Positions 42,089 to 52,811 of a DNA stretch of 64,000 nucleotides are shown piece after piece; the stretch's first letter is position 1, and each line of letters begins with the position of its first letter. Under the pieces are notes generated by a model that did not search any database, was not told where the DNA came from, and was given only the letters and a program-made list of their open reading frames with translations. The stretch is from Ixodes scapularis (lineage: Eukaryota; Arthropoda; Arachnida; Ixodida; Ixodidae): assembly GCF_016920785.2 (NCBI RefSeq), contig NW_024609857.1, positions 192,647,027 through 192,711,026 of the forward strand, given 5' to 3'. The position numbers and the translations under genes are program-made.

Positions 42089-42667
42089 TGTAGAGCCCGG
42101 GCAGGATCGACAGGTTGGAGCAAGCGGGCAAACAAAACGAGTCGAGAGCGATCGTTCATGAAAGCTCGGCGAAGCCTCCATGGGCGAAGCGAAGTGCGAA
42201 GTGTCGCGTTCGACGGCTTCGGCGGGCTTCTGATCAAGGTTGTCGGTCGGTTGCGTGCCACATCTCTAACGTCAGCGGTTTTATGGTCTCACGTCCCGAA
42301 ATCGTTTTCTCGTGCATAGATTACTTTTCGTATTCATAGATTTGACGAAATAGTGGTATCCGAACGAACTTTACGTCCTTTGACAGTACTTCTGTCTGCA
42401 CGTCAAAGCTTTCTGACGTACAGTCAGAGACAATCGATGTACAGTCAGAATCACCACCAGGACATCCTGATGGCATTTCGCGGCGGCCGACTGCCACCAG
42501 GAAACCATCAGAAAGCCGACAAGCGGGGTCTGACTGGAGTTTGACTGTCGGTCAGGGTAACTTGTTGGCCAATCAGACATGCTTGACGTACAGTCAGGCA
42601 CAGTCAGCGGTCCACTAGAAAACATTGACTGCCAAACAGCGTTAAATTGATGGATTTTTTCTTCGGG

Positions 42668-43489
42668 GGGACCAATCACCGGAGATTCGGATTCGCCTAG
42701 ATTCGGAAATTTCCCAACTTCCCGCGACGAATATTCGTCAGATTCGGAGATTCGTCGCTGGTTGCAAATGGCAGCGTGAACCTTGTCGTAAGCCTGGCGA
42801 ATGCGGTTAGTTCTGTTTTTTTAGGTACTGTTACTGCATATAACCAGATTCTGTCTTGTTTATAACAATGTATGATATGCACTGTACAGTCATTCTAAAC
42901 CCTGGCACCAGCTGAGCTGATCGGTGTGGTTCACGTACACCTAACCAATGCACGGTCTCCGTTTCTGTGCGGTTTCGCGGTGATCGGTAGAATGTAGCGA
43001 AATGCTGTGTATTATACATAATGTGGTGCAACGCACAATAAATATATTCATGCAAGGAAGTGCTTCGTCTCCTTCTCTAGAGCTGTGTATGTCTGTATAC
43101 CTGTCGCCACAGCGAGATAACTGTTGCTCGTCGCAACTTCGACCGCGTACCGGCACCGGTGGCGAAGAAAAACGTCCCTAATCTGCACTGTCGTTTCTCC
43201 GTTCTCAGCAGCAAGTTTTGTGTGCGTGAACCTTTATTTGATGGAAAAGAAACTCAACACACGGGTGTCCAACGCAACTTTATTGTTCAGAAACAAACAC
43301 TCAATCGGATATCATTAACCATAAATGTACAGATGTAGTACAGGAGACTGTGTAATAGTACGGCGCAAGCAGTTTCAGATTGTATCACGTGTTTCGATAC
43401 AATACCTCAGTGGACACGCGTTGAAGATAATCGAATCGAACGTACTCACTTCTGTGGGTTGTGGGGATATTCATACAGAGTGTAGTTGG
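42668..43489. other. No gene seen; GATTCGG words and LTR-like sequence
   Basis: 42,680-42,760 is rich in AGATTCGG/GATTCG words. 43,035-43,115 (CAATAAATATATTC followed by a T/C-rich stretch) could be the end of an LTR. Neither can be confirmed. Confidence 0.3.
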
Positions 43490-43735
43490 TCTGCCACTTA
43501 AAGTTGCGACGAGTCACTCGCGTAGATGAGCAATTTAGCCACTGCTACCCTAGGATCTTTAAAGTGCACCACGCAGTAGTGATACGCGACCGCACGCCGG
43601 TAGGATGCTCATCCAGATCGAAACGGGCAGAGGTGGGGCTCGAACCCAGGGTCCCTGGGTTCTGCAGCACGAGCTTTCGCTCCACGCGCGTCGAGCTGGG
43701 TGCGCGCTTTAGCCCACTCGGCCACCGATCCCCCC
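43490..43735 (-). mobile_element. tRNA-derived SINE of a second family
   Basis: On the minus strand, GTGGCCGAGTGGGCT (A box, 43,711-43,725) and GGGTTCGAGCCC (B box, 43,637-43,648) form a tRNA-like head of about 98 nt with a long variable arm, like a Ser/Leu-type tRNA. A body follows containing GCACTTTAAAGATCCTAGG. It is too long and unpaired at the acceptor end to be a tRNA gene. It is distinct from the 39.9-kb SINE. Confidence 0.6.
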
Positions 43736-44474
43736 TCACTTCTGTGGTGTGTGCCACTATTACAGTAATTATGAGCACAAAATGTGTCTGTGCCGAACAG
43801 CACGTACAGCATCAATCTCCTACGGCGATGAAAACATACGCTTGTATTTCCACGTGCACCAAGCATGCCTATTTTGCTCGTAATCCGGAACCGAAACCAA
43901 TTGTCCCGCGATGTCTGGCTACCGTTCTCGACAAACATCCAAAATAATATAAACAAAGTGGAACATTTTATTGATTACTATGATATTATACCACCATATT
44001 ATGTTGTGCAGTTTGCAGAATTTGCAGAATCACAAAAAGTTGAAACACTGATCAACGTGATCTGGCAACCATGGCAATGCTCCGAATCTCTCTGAACTTT
44101 TCCGAATCGCTTGAGATTCGGCTTTTCTTTCGAATCTTTCGGAATCTTCAGATTCGGCTCTGAATCTCGATTCGGATGAAGATTCGTCCCATCACTACCA
44201 CAAACAAAAACCCAACCGCCTTAAGTTCCAACCGTCGCACCAAATCCCTTTATTTATTTATTTTTTTGTTTTGTTTTTGTTCCCGGAGTTGTCGCTGACG
44301 CCGACTGGCGCTTCGAGCAGGCGCGAGGGCCGCGCTGATTGGCCCGCGTGCTCCCTGTCCTGGCACGTGAACACCTCTCCCCTTTCAAGGCATCCGCGCT
44401 GCGCGTGGAGACACTGCATGATCTCCGGTCCCAGGGCACCGGCGCATTCCAGGTGCTTGACTCATAGGCTCAAC
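43736..44474. other. No gene seen; GATTCGG-rich MITE-like end
   Basis: 44,080-44,197 is dense in CCGAATC/GATTCGG and ends GATTCGTCCCATCACTAC, whose complement TAGTGATGGGACGAATC resembles hAT-type MITE termini. Together with the similar words at 42.68 kb it may be one element of about 1.5 kb, not proven. Confidence 0.35.
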
Positions 44475-45121
44475 CAGAGCCGTATATGTAGAGTTTGGCC
44501 ATTCGTTGGGAACTATAGGAGACAAATGAGGATTCGCCATTGGCCGCAAGCGGGCTGGGCGTGTTCCAGGGCGTCTTCAGAAATTCGAATTTGACCAAAC
44601 AGAAGCCGGAAATAATACCCTGGCGGTGGTCGCGAGAAACAAACCTGATAACTGCATTGAAGTAACTCTCGATGGCTGAAAATATGGTACACGTGATGTT
44701 TCAATCATGCTCATCCAAAATGATGGTGGGGGAGTGCGACTAGCGGAACGATCGACATAATCTGTACGCCAAGCACCAAGGGCCGGGAATCTGCCGTCCG
44801 AGTGGTCACACTCTGTCCGCGCAAAACAGAGTTGAGCGGCGCATTCGTTTCTTACATCTTTCTGCATGATCATGTTCAAAACAACACGTGCACCCTATTT
44901 TCAACCACAAAGGGTTACTACACTTCACTCTTAAGCGCTTGTTAAAACCACATACGAACATATACCTTTGATCAGAACTGTTTCTCGCTACCACCGCTAG
45001 GGGACTCTTTTCTGCTTCTGGTTGGTCAAGAGAGCATGCCAAGCCCTCTTTCCGAGTCTGCCGCACGTCCTGGCTGTGCCCGCGCCTCCCATTGACCGAA
45101 CTCTCTACATATACGGCTCTG
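44475..45121. mobile_element. Non-autonomous hAT-type MITE
   Basis: Ends CAGAGCCGTATATGTAGAG (44,475) and its inverse (ending 45,121), flanked by GGCTCAAC (44,467-44,474) and GGCGCAAC (45,122-45,129), an 8-bp target duplication with one change. C-A-G-type ends with 8-bp duplications are the hAT hallmark. It is 647 bp with no transposase frame. Confidence 0.78.
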
Positions 45122-45146
45122 GGCGCAACCACTGATCTCTATGACA

Positions 45147-45380
45147 ATTGCTGGGTCGCGCTTCCCCGCTTCGAGCCCATTGCGGGATTGAAGCCACCTG
45201 TCGGCCATCTTACCGGTTCCGCGGAAGCGTTTTCAAGGCCGCGGTTGTGTCTGTTGCCACGTGACCTACACACGGTAACCATGGTAACTGTCCAGGCTTG
45301 GCACTGCAGCGCTAGAGGATATCTCGTTAGATAACCGACGGTGGCTTCATTTTCGGTGCGGGGTAGCGCGATCCAGCAAT
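45147..45380. mobile_element. Foldback MITE, ATTGCTGG ends
   Basis: ATTGCTGGGTCGCGCTTCCCC at the left pairs with the inverse of the right end over about 60 bp, including TGAAGCCACC-GTCGG. It is 234 bp and non-coding, lying 25 bp from the hAT MITE. Confidence 0.6.
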
Positions 45381-45526
45381 GGACCTTTTGGCGAATATGA
45401 GCTGCCACCTATGGGGCGATGGACGAACCTGAGGCGCACTGGGTTGAAGAGTATTTGTAGAGAAAACAACGTTTACGTTAGGCTTCTTGTGGGCTACCGG
45501 TTCATTTTCTTTTTACTGCTCTTAGT

Positions 45527-45790
45527 TTTCTTTCGGTGCCCGCATTTATACATCGGCCAAAGTGGCCGATGTATAAATGATAGAGCAAGGGAGCACACAG
45601 CCTCAGTGAGAAGCACATCAGCAGGACATTTGTAAGCTCATTGCCGGGCCTGTGGATGCGATGCCGGGCTCACCAGCATAAGCGTCCTTCATAGGAACAA
45701 GAACTCCTTCGCGCGTGAATTGCTGGAGGCCTTGGCCATCGAAGAAAAAGGAGAAGATTGTGGTCTGCCATATCCCGTTGAATACTAGGC
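45527..45790 (+). pseudogene. Penelope-like element, GIY-YIG endonuclease fragment
   Basis: The frame reads 'HLYIGQSGRCINDRAREH' (the second half of the GIY-YIG motif with the catalytic Arg), 'SAGHL' then a TAA, 'HCRACGC', 'SFARELLEALAIEEKGEDC' and 'PYPVEY*'. This is the endonuclease end of a Penelope-like element with one nonsense codon. The reverse transcriptase part is missing. It is a different copy from 27.5 kb. Confidence 0.78.
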
Positions 45791-46152
45791 TAAAAGGTTT
45801 TTATAAGTGTTTATTCTTCCGTTAGACGAAGAAAAAGAAAGAAAAAAAGGGCATAGGCCGGGAAGAAGACAAAGTAAAATTCTGTTGATAATCAGCGTTG
45901 TCTTTGTCCAGTTCTTTCCTTCGCGTCCTTGTTTTTTCGTGTTCAGCTGACCTGATTGCCAACAAAAGGTTCTCACCTTGGGTTGATGATCTGGAGGACC
46001 TGCGTTGAAACCAACCGAGGGCTGACGGCCGTGGACGCGAGTAGCTGAACAGTGTAGGGGCATAGTCCGGGTGTGCCTTGTCTAACGCCGGCTGTGATCA
46101 TCGCCGCACTTCGCAAAGCTCTATCGCTTGCAAAAATTACAAGTCAACTTAC
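45791..46152. other. No gene seen; expected intron of the THAP gene
   Basis: Lies downstream of the THAP exon's donor site on the minus strand. It is a plausible intron, with no further exon recognised. Confidence 0.3.
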
Positions 46153-46933
46153 CTGTAATAAAATGAGCGCTACATAGTCTGGACAGCTGACTCGGCTTCC
46201 AGTTCTTCGAGGGGTCAAACTTGTCAACTTTCCTGACGGCACGAATCCAGGCTGCCCGCTTAAAGGGGTACTCCGGCGATTTTTGAGCTACCTCAACTAA
46301 CTATATTTTCTGACTCCCCGGCCTTTACCCTTTCTGGTATGCTATTTAGTATCGTGAAATTCATAATAGTTATTGTGAAATCGGCAAATGAAAATGATGC
46401 AAAAACAAACATTCAAATATACCCGCCCTTTTCAGGGCCGTGACGTCAGTGGAAGGCAAGCTTGCCAGTCGGGCGAGCAGTCTAAAAAATAGAATATGCC
46501 AATCATTTGTTCCTTGCTGGAGCGCGGGGACTGAAGCGAGCTTCCAAAGCATTCATTTGACACCATGAAACTGCTTCGAATCAGTTGGGAACAAATTCTA
46601 CAGTCCAAAGAATGAACCCCTGCACTTCCACCGACGTCACTTTTTCGTTGTTGCCAGTAGAGACTTTCAGTTTGAAAAACACGGTGAGGACCAAAATTGT
46701 AGATTCAATAACTTCGTGAAAAAAAATTATTTTGACCTAATATTTGGGATACTATTTTGGCGATGTTGTTTGGCGAGTTTAGCAAAATTTCAAGCAAATC
46801 GGGGACCATGAAGAAATCGGCGGAGTACGCCTTTAACGGGATGAAGCTTAGCACACGGGAAGCGAAAAAAACTAGTTCCACAACCCGGGCGATAATAGTT
46901 CCGACAGCCGAAGGCTACACAGTTCACCGGCAT
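46153..46933 (-). pseudogene. THAP-domain first exon split by a TTAA MITE
   Basis: Minus strand. The ATG at 46,933 opens 'MPVNCVAFGCRNYY...FFRFP' (the C-x4-C half of the THAP C2CH zinc finger) down to 46,837. The MITE then intervenes. From 46,259 the frame resumes 'KRAAWIRAVRK', 'FDPSKNWKPSQ', 'LCSAHFITG', giving the conserved Trp and the C-x2-H half. The exon ends in a strong donor ACAG|GTAAGT (46,152). With one TTAA kept and the insert removed, the frame is continuous (about 208 nt, 69 codons). THAP domains bind DNA in transcription factors and in P-element-derived proteins; which kind this was cannot be told from one exon. The C-terminal AVPTIF box should be in the next exon. Confidence 0.82.
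46260..46836. mobile_element. TTAA MITE, AAGGGGTACTCCGGCG family, copy 2, inside the THAP exon
   Basis: Begins TTAAAGGGGTACTCCGGCG and ends GCGGAGTACGCCTTTAA. It is 577 bp, inverted relative to 4905-5484. Exact TTAA on both sides, and the restored THAP frame across them, fix the boundaries to the base. Confidence 0.9.
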
Positions 46934-48149
46934 GATTGTGGTGCACGTCGTAATCTAGAACGGGCGTCGTCAATACGATGCCTCGTGTTCACCTTGTTCG
47001 CAACATCAAAACTTGAGTCTCGATGGTCTCCAAGGCGCGAAAAGGCGAGAAAAGCAAGATGCCGGATTGTTTAGAACCAGATACTCTCGAACCCAGGCGC
47101 ATCAAATACTCCGCGAATGCGCACCGCGTATTTCCACAAAAAGTCCATTGCCATAGAGATCAGTGGGCGCAACTGCCACATTTTCTCGCGCTTCTCCGAC
47201 ATCAGGGCCCGTTTTCTCGAACGCAAACCGTGGTTTAAAGTTAACTATTGTCCCTAGAACGGGGCATTTTAGGTCACGTGACTGGGCGAGCAGGGCGCCG
47301 AGGGAGAAGCAGTACCTACAAGCAAACTTGCCGCGACGTCGCTTAATGAGGGCTAATAGTTCTGCTTGGTTCTGCCGAACATTCATTTGGATCCGGCTGT
47401 TATATTAATGACGCACAATCAACCTATTAGCACATCAAGCAAAGCGGTAGTTCAGAGGGACTACTAAGCTAACCGACGGCAGCATTCCGCGAACGCATCA
47501 GTCTGCACCAGTCCGGGACCCAGGACATATGACGGTACATCAGCCTTGCAAGTGTTTTTATGGTGAATAAAAAATGTTTTGCGAACAAGCGTTGGTATAC
47601 GAACGGGTTTAATTTGTTACACTATGCACGCCAACTCGCGAGCAGTGATTACTTTGCGGAGAAAGAGAATTATCTTCGATAAAGTCTTCGTTCCGAGTGA
47701 ACACCTGGGACATTGTACCGTTTTTTTTTTTTTTTTTTATTTGCAGTGCGCCGACAGTATGCGGACAGCATCGAGGTTTCTACATATCCCCGGTGGCCAG
47801 CAATTCAACGGTGACGAGAACCTTAGCTATACGCTGAAGCAGTGCCGCTGCGTCTGGTTCTGACCGCGACGGTCGGTCGATGCATCCACCAATGGAAAAG
47901 ATGGTACAAGCGCGGTATACGAATCAACCTTGCCGATGTCATCTGCAGAGGTCGCAGAAACGAGAAATAAACAAACACTTACCACAAAGAAAGTTGACGA
48001 GATCATCCTTTCGCTTTTTTTTTTTCGTTTTTAAAAGTGATATTAGGATTATCTTGCGTCTTATTGCGATATATAGCAAAACGCAGGTGTGCGGGTAGAG
48101 AAACCAAGGTAGCAGACGATAGTGTCCAGTCCGCAAACGTCGGTTGAAA
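46934..48149. other. Divergent upstream region between THAP exon and Myb-like gene; no gene seen
   Basis: Would contain the promoters of the minus-strand THAP gene and the plus-strand Myb-like gene. GGGCCCGTTTTCTCGAACG at 47,204 looks like a possible DNA-transposon terminus, but no inverted partner was found. A poly-T run lies at 47,719-47,737. Confidence 0.3.
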
Positions 48150-50970
48150 ATGGACCAAGCGTCAGTATCGAGGGCTTGCGAACAGAGGCAAAAAATTATG
48201 ACATTAGACGAGAGATTGAAGTTAATTGCGGAAGTTGGGGCAAGAAGGGAACAAATTATGGGAAAATTCGGTCCTGCAGTAACTGCACACACGAGATAGT
48301 AGGCGTTGCTCGACATTACCGATGCAATGAATGAGCAGGGAGCTCAGAGAACCGCAAAGCAGCTAAAGGAGGCGTGGCAAAACCTCCTGCAAAAATGCAG
48401 AAAGGTCTGCAGTGCCTGCAAGAAGCATGAAGGGCGCACAAGTGAGTCGCAGGAATTTGCACATTTCGAGAAACAAACTAGTTTGCAATTGTTCGCTTTA
48501 AAGATGAGCGTGTGTGTGTGTGTGGGGGGGGGGGGGGGCAGGTACACATAAAATAAACAGAACCTTTTCTGCCATGGATTATAATGCCGTGTTAGCATTT
48601 AATTTTTTTTTTGTGGCATGACTGATGACAGATATAAAAGTGAGTGTTGACGTGTAACTTTCCACTACATTCCTGTCCCTGTTCGAAAACTAATAAAATC
48701 AAAAGAGGCAACATCTCAAAACAATTTATTGAAATTTCCTTTAACCGTGTTTTAGTAACCGAGACACGCATGAAAGAACAAAAATTGTGGTAGACCTGAG
48801 ACAGAGGAGATCAAAATGTTGAAAGCACACCACCTAAACTGTGCCTTTTCTGTTGTTTTTAAGAAAACAGTCCTAAAACTTAGGGCATAGTTGTTCATCG
48901 AACACGTCGCTGAATACCCTACACTACTGCATCCTCAAGGCACACAGAAAGCACTATGTACAAAGTTGACTGCAGCACAATTGCACGCAGCGATGTGCAT
49001 GTTGGAAGGTCACTTGTGCGAGATCACTCCACTGCAATGTTAAGAAGTTACATTTCTGCCACACAGTATAAATTACTATGCTTTCATTTCATGCTTCATA
49101 ATGCCGTTGGATTTCTGCTGTTTATATTCTAGCTTGGTAGTTGGTTATTGATCCCCCTCCACTCTGCAATGCCTGTGGGGCCCGGGTGACTACGGAATGA
49201 AAATAGTGTGCATTCATTTGGTAGGTGCCGGCCCGAACCCCCATGAACTGACGCCCCTAATTCAGGCAGTTCTCGACGTGATCGGCGTCGACTCGCCGAA
49301 CCTGTGTGGGCTCGATGTCATTGAGGGTGACACGGAAGAGTGAGTGGATTACTCTTACATCAGTCTGTATGACAAGTCAACAGCACTGGGTGCCAGGCAT
49401 GCAGAAGAGCTCTGTTATTAATGGTGGGACCCTAAGAAACTGACGTGAAAACAGGGAGATTGTAAAAATTGTCATAGTGCCATACACACAATATCTAATT
49501 GGAAATCAGCGCACTTTCATGTATCACTACTGCGTGATGCAGGTTAGGGATAGGAAGCCCAGGATAGCGGACACACTGCACTGCCTTTGGGTCACTTATG
49601 ACAAGCATGTAATCGTTAATTTCTCTTCATTTTACTCATAGGGCAGCATAATTGCTCTACAAACAACCTGCAAAAACACACACACAGAAGGATATGCAGC
49701 GAAATCTGCTCATTACTAATATTGCTAACAACCAGACAACAGAACTACCGATTTACAAAAGCCAGATATCCGAACAAAGAAGAGTTGTAGTACACTTTTT
49801 GATGGTTGAAGGAATGCAAGGTGGTGATATTTAGTTCTAACCGCTTAACCAACAGGTGCAACATCTCAGACACTATGCTTCCTTTTAAAGAAAAAAGAGG
49901 TACACCCCTGTTGTTACGCATGATATTTGATGAGTTGTTGAATGAGTGAACAAACTCATTGTTTATGCTGAGACGAACTAGTGCGGAACGCAAAAAGGAA
50001 AGAGGTAGCGTTGATGGCATCAGTTATCGGTTTAACAGGAGGATCGAAAGCCATAGCGATATTGACTCTACATAGCCAAGCGAAAACTCTTTTGTAGCAT
50101 CGTGGATTTCGTAAACAACGAGACTTGAATGTTTGGTTTCACAACATCCTTAGGTGAAATAAACGGCAATTTTAAGAAATTTATAAGAAAGCTAAAGGTA
50201 ATGAAATACTGAAAATTGCAACCGGTACAAGGAATATTACCGTAATATCCCGAGAGACGACCCATCCCCAACAGATAGCCCATCCTGATTTGTAGCAGGA
50301 CTTTCTATTTTTCAATGGCTCAAGTTGAGCTACCTTGTGAACACCGAATGTTAGCCTACCCCTTATTTTTACCTAATGTGGTCTCAGTTTTGGGTGGGCA
50401 ATTTCTCGGGATATAACGGTGAGCATGGATTTCTGCATGAGCACCATGTGTGTGGTCCACTCGGAGATGCTTGAAGCATCAGAGAGTTTCTGTTCTACAG
50501 TTAAGTACACTGTGGCAAAATTCCAGCAACATGTCGGGGTTACAAACACTGTATGTTATACTATGTTGCCTGCACACTTCTAATAACTACAGCAAATCAC
50601 TTGCTGCATATCCATTTGCCACAGCGATAGCTTGAGGCAAACAGCAGCGCCGCAGCCTCGGGCGTCAGGAAGCGGCCAAAGGGTGGCAGCAGCAGAAGAG
50701 TGGGCAGCAGCTCCCCGTGTCTTGCAGACGAGACGTTGGTGCCGGGAAGCTGCGCAGAGGTATCAGCTGCAAGCTGAGGACCAGCAGCGGATGGAGGCGG
50801 AGAACGTCCTGTTGCATAGGGAGGCAACAAAAAGAGCCATAGATGCCTCGAATGCGCAAATCGCTGCAGCAGATACTGCTAAACAGTATTAAACTGAAAT
50901 GCTGAGGCTACAAACCTTGCAGGCTGAACTTCAAATTGAGCTTTTGAAAAAACAATTGGGAAAGGAGTAA
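48150..50970 (+). pseudogene. Harbinger-associated Myb/SANT-like DNA-binding protein, three exons, with stops
   Basis: Exon 1 (48,150-48,441) encodes a Myb/SANT-like helix set: 'LDERLKLIAEVGARREQI', then 'LDITDAMNEQGAQRTAKQLK' and 'AWQNLLQKCRK'. Exon 2 (49,225-49,339) gives 'HELTPLIQAVLDVIGVDS'. Exon 3 (50,631-50,968) is an Arg/Ala/Glu coiled coil, 'QLQAEDQQRMEAENVLL'-type. Donors (AA|GTGAGT, GA|GTGAGT) and acceptors (TTTGGTAG, GCGATAG) give matching phases at both junctions. Two adjacent stops (TAGTAG, 48,297-48,302) and a TAA in exon 3 (about 50,889) break it. PIF/Harbinger elements carry such a protein to bring the transposase to the nucleus and DNA ends. It converges on the transposase at 52.8 kb. 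Confidence 0.72.
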
Positions 50971-51059
50971 TCAGAACAGACCAAGGGGGGGGGGGGGGGG
51001 GCATTAAGTTCTACGATTTTTCTTTTTTTAGATTGACGAACCAAGGGCGGATGTAAAAT

Positions 51060-51065
51060 AATAAA
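51060..51065 (+). promoter_or_regulatory. Polyadenylation signal downstream of the Myb-like gene
   Basis: AATAAA 90 bp after the Myb-like stop codon, beyond an 18-base G run. Confidence 0.45.
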
Positions 51066-52654
51066 GTACATTTTGAAATGCAAGGATTTGTGAAAACCTC
51101 AGTATGTTATGGGGTAGTCGTCCCTGGAGAAAAACACTCGACCCTATGCGACAGCCAGTAAGATGGTGCAAGTAATTTTAACGAATAATGAAATATTTTT
51201 ATCGCCTCCCCAGTATTCCAGAGGACCACATTGGTATCCGACAACAGCGACAATCTAACCAGCGGAGTTTCCATACATGTGCGCAAGCCTGTCGACGCGT
51301 CAAACACATCATTGTTGGGCACTAAGGACAGAAGCCTAACAATTCGACCCTGCACAAAACAAAACAGCAAGTAAGCAAATAACCTAGGAAGTGCCTGCAC
51401 GGCGCAAACAGTGATTATACGTTTAAATGCATGGTTACTGGTGTGACCACTCGGCGTGCCTGATTTGTTCGAGGAGAGTGTGTCGCGGAATTTACACCGT
51501 TCAGGAACTCAGTACTCTCTTTGTTCAATTCCCGAAGTAAACAGGCATTAACATACTTCAACGCTGTTCGACAGCGATTTTATACACCCTTTACTCTTTT
51601 ACTAAGTGAAATAACCAATGACAGAATTATTCCTCTTATGTACGTGACCCATTAGTGGCTGTTATAATCAGGCCACTACTGTGACGCATACAGGTTGACT
51701 CCTCTCACCTGTAGAATACTTTTAAATATGGTAATAATGGTACCAACCTATAGGACAGACGCGCAAAAAAATGAAATGGTATTATTTTTTAGGCTATTAT
51801 TTTGCACACCCCTATAATTACTCGCACTAAGGGCATTGATGATCGCGTAGCCTATAGTACGAAGGCAAGCACGATGACCAACACGCAGAAGTGGGCCGAA
51901 GCTTTCCGCACAAAAGTCGCACGCACTGTTGACCGAGGCACACAACAGCAATATATTGCAGGACTTTTGCGTATGTGGTTCCATGGGTCATGCAGCAATT
52001 TCACTGTTAAACGCAGTTGCAATTATGCTGCTTGACCAACTCTAACCTTTTACAATGAGGTACGCTGCAAGATATGTCAATCAATCTTTGGGCATTTGTT
52101 ACTACATACCGAAACTGGATGAGGCGAGAATGATTCTGATCCGTGCCTGCAATGCTGTTCAGAAGAGTTACCTTGTTTGGACACCGCCACATTACATCTT
52201 AAGTGCATGTCATTGTTGCAACCAACAAAAAACATGCTGCAATGAAGAGGGTTTGCGAGACAATATGGTTTGCAATGCTTGAGGCACTCTTTCTGCTACA
52301 ATGTTCGGAATCAGGAAAGGGTACAGACGTCTTCAATATGAGGGTGGACGCCTGAGCGGCATACGCCGGTCGCTGCATCGTCTCCAAGCGACGCTTTTGC
52401 AAATAAAGGTGGATAGCAGTCGCAGCACAACATCTGCTTGCTCTAATATCTGCCAACGCTTCCATTCTTTTGCAACGAGTGAATTCCGCAAAGCCTGCAG
52501 TGTTTACCCTCGTATTGAAACGGTGCATGAAGAGTGCTTAATAAAGATTTAAAATATCTATGTTCTCCAAGGAATATGTTGGGGTTGGTTCAGCCCCTTA
52601 TATTAGCTGCTGGTAAACCCACAGTCAAAAGATGCCACGAAGCATTCAAGAAAA
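51066..52654. other. No gene seen; spacer between the convergent Harbinger genes
   Basis: Short ORFs in both strands, none with a recognisable domain. 3' UTRs and intergenic spacer of the transposon are the simplest reading. Confidence 0.35.
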
Positions 52655-52660
52655 TTTATT
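52655..52660 (-). promoter_or_regulatory. Polyadenylation signal downstream of the HARBI1-like gene
   Basis: AATAAA on the minus strand, about 150 bp past the transposase stop. Confidence 0.4.
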
Positions 52661-52811
52661 ATATGAAATCGCGCAACACATTCAACTTGTTATTGTGGTT
52701 ATCCATTTACGGAGCCTGGTAAACACACAGAGAGGACAATATCTCTGTAAGCTTCTCGCATTTAAGAAAATCAGTTTGAATTGGAAAGACCACATACCCA
52801 CATACCTACGC

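Larger units (their letters stand above)
41482..42667. repeat. Tandem duplication B, copy 2 (about 1.19 kb)
   Basis: Counterpart of 39,691-40,861; ends GATGGATTTTTTCTTCGGG. It carries the intact form of the Tudor-like first exon and SINE copy 2. Confidence 0.85.

Noticed and set aside
43636..43733. Ser/Leu-type tRNA gene
   Set aside because: About 98 nt with unpaired ends and attached repeat body; better read as a SINE head.
46158..46263. The lower half of the THAP exon as an isolated ORF
   Set aside because: It makes sense only as the continuation of 46,837-46,933 across the MITE, so it is not listed as a separate gene.
47204..47222. GGGCCCGTTTTCTCGAACG as left end of the Harbinger element
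   Set aside because: Looks terminal, but I found no inverted partner beyond 55.47 kb, so the boundary is left open.
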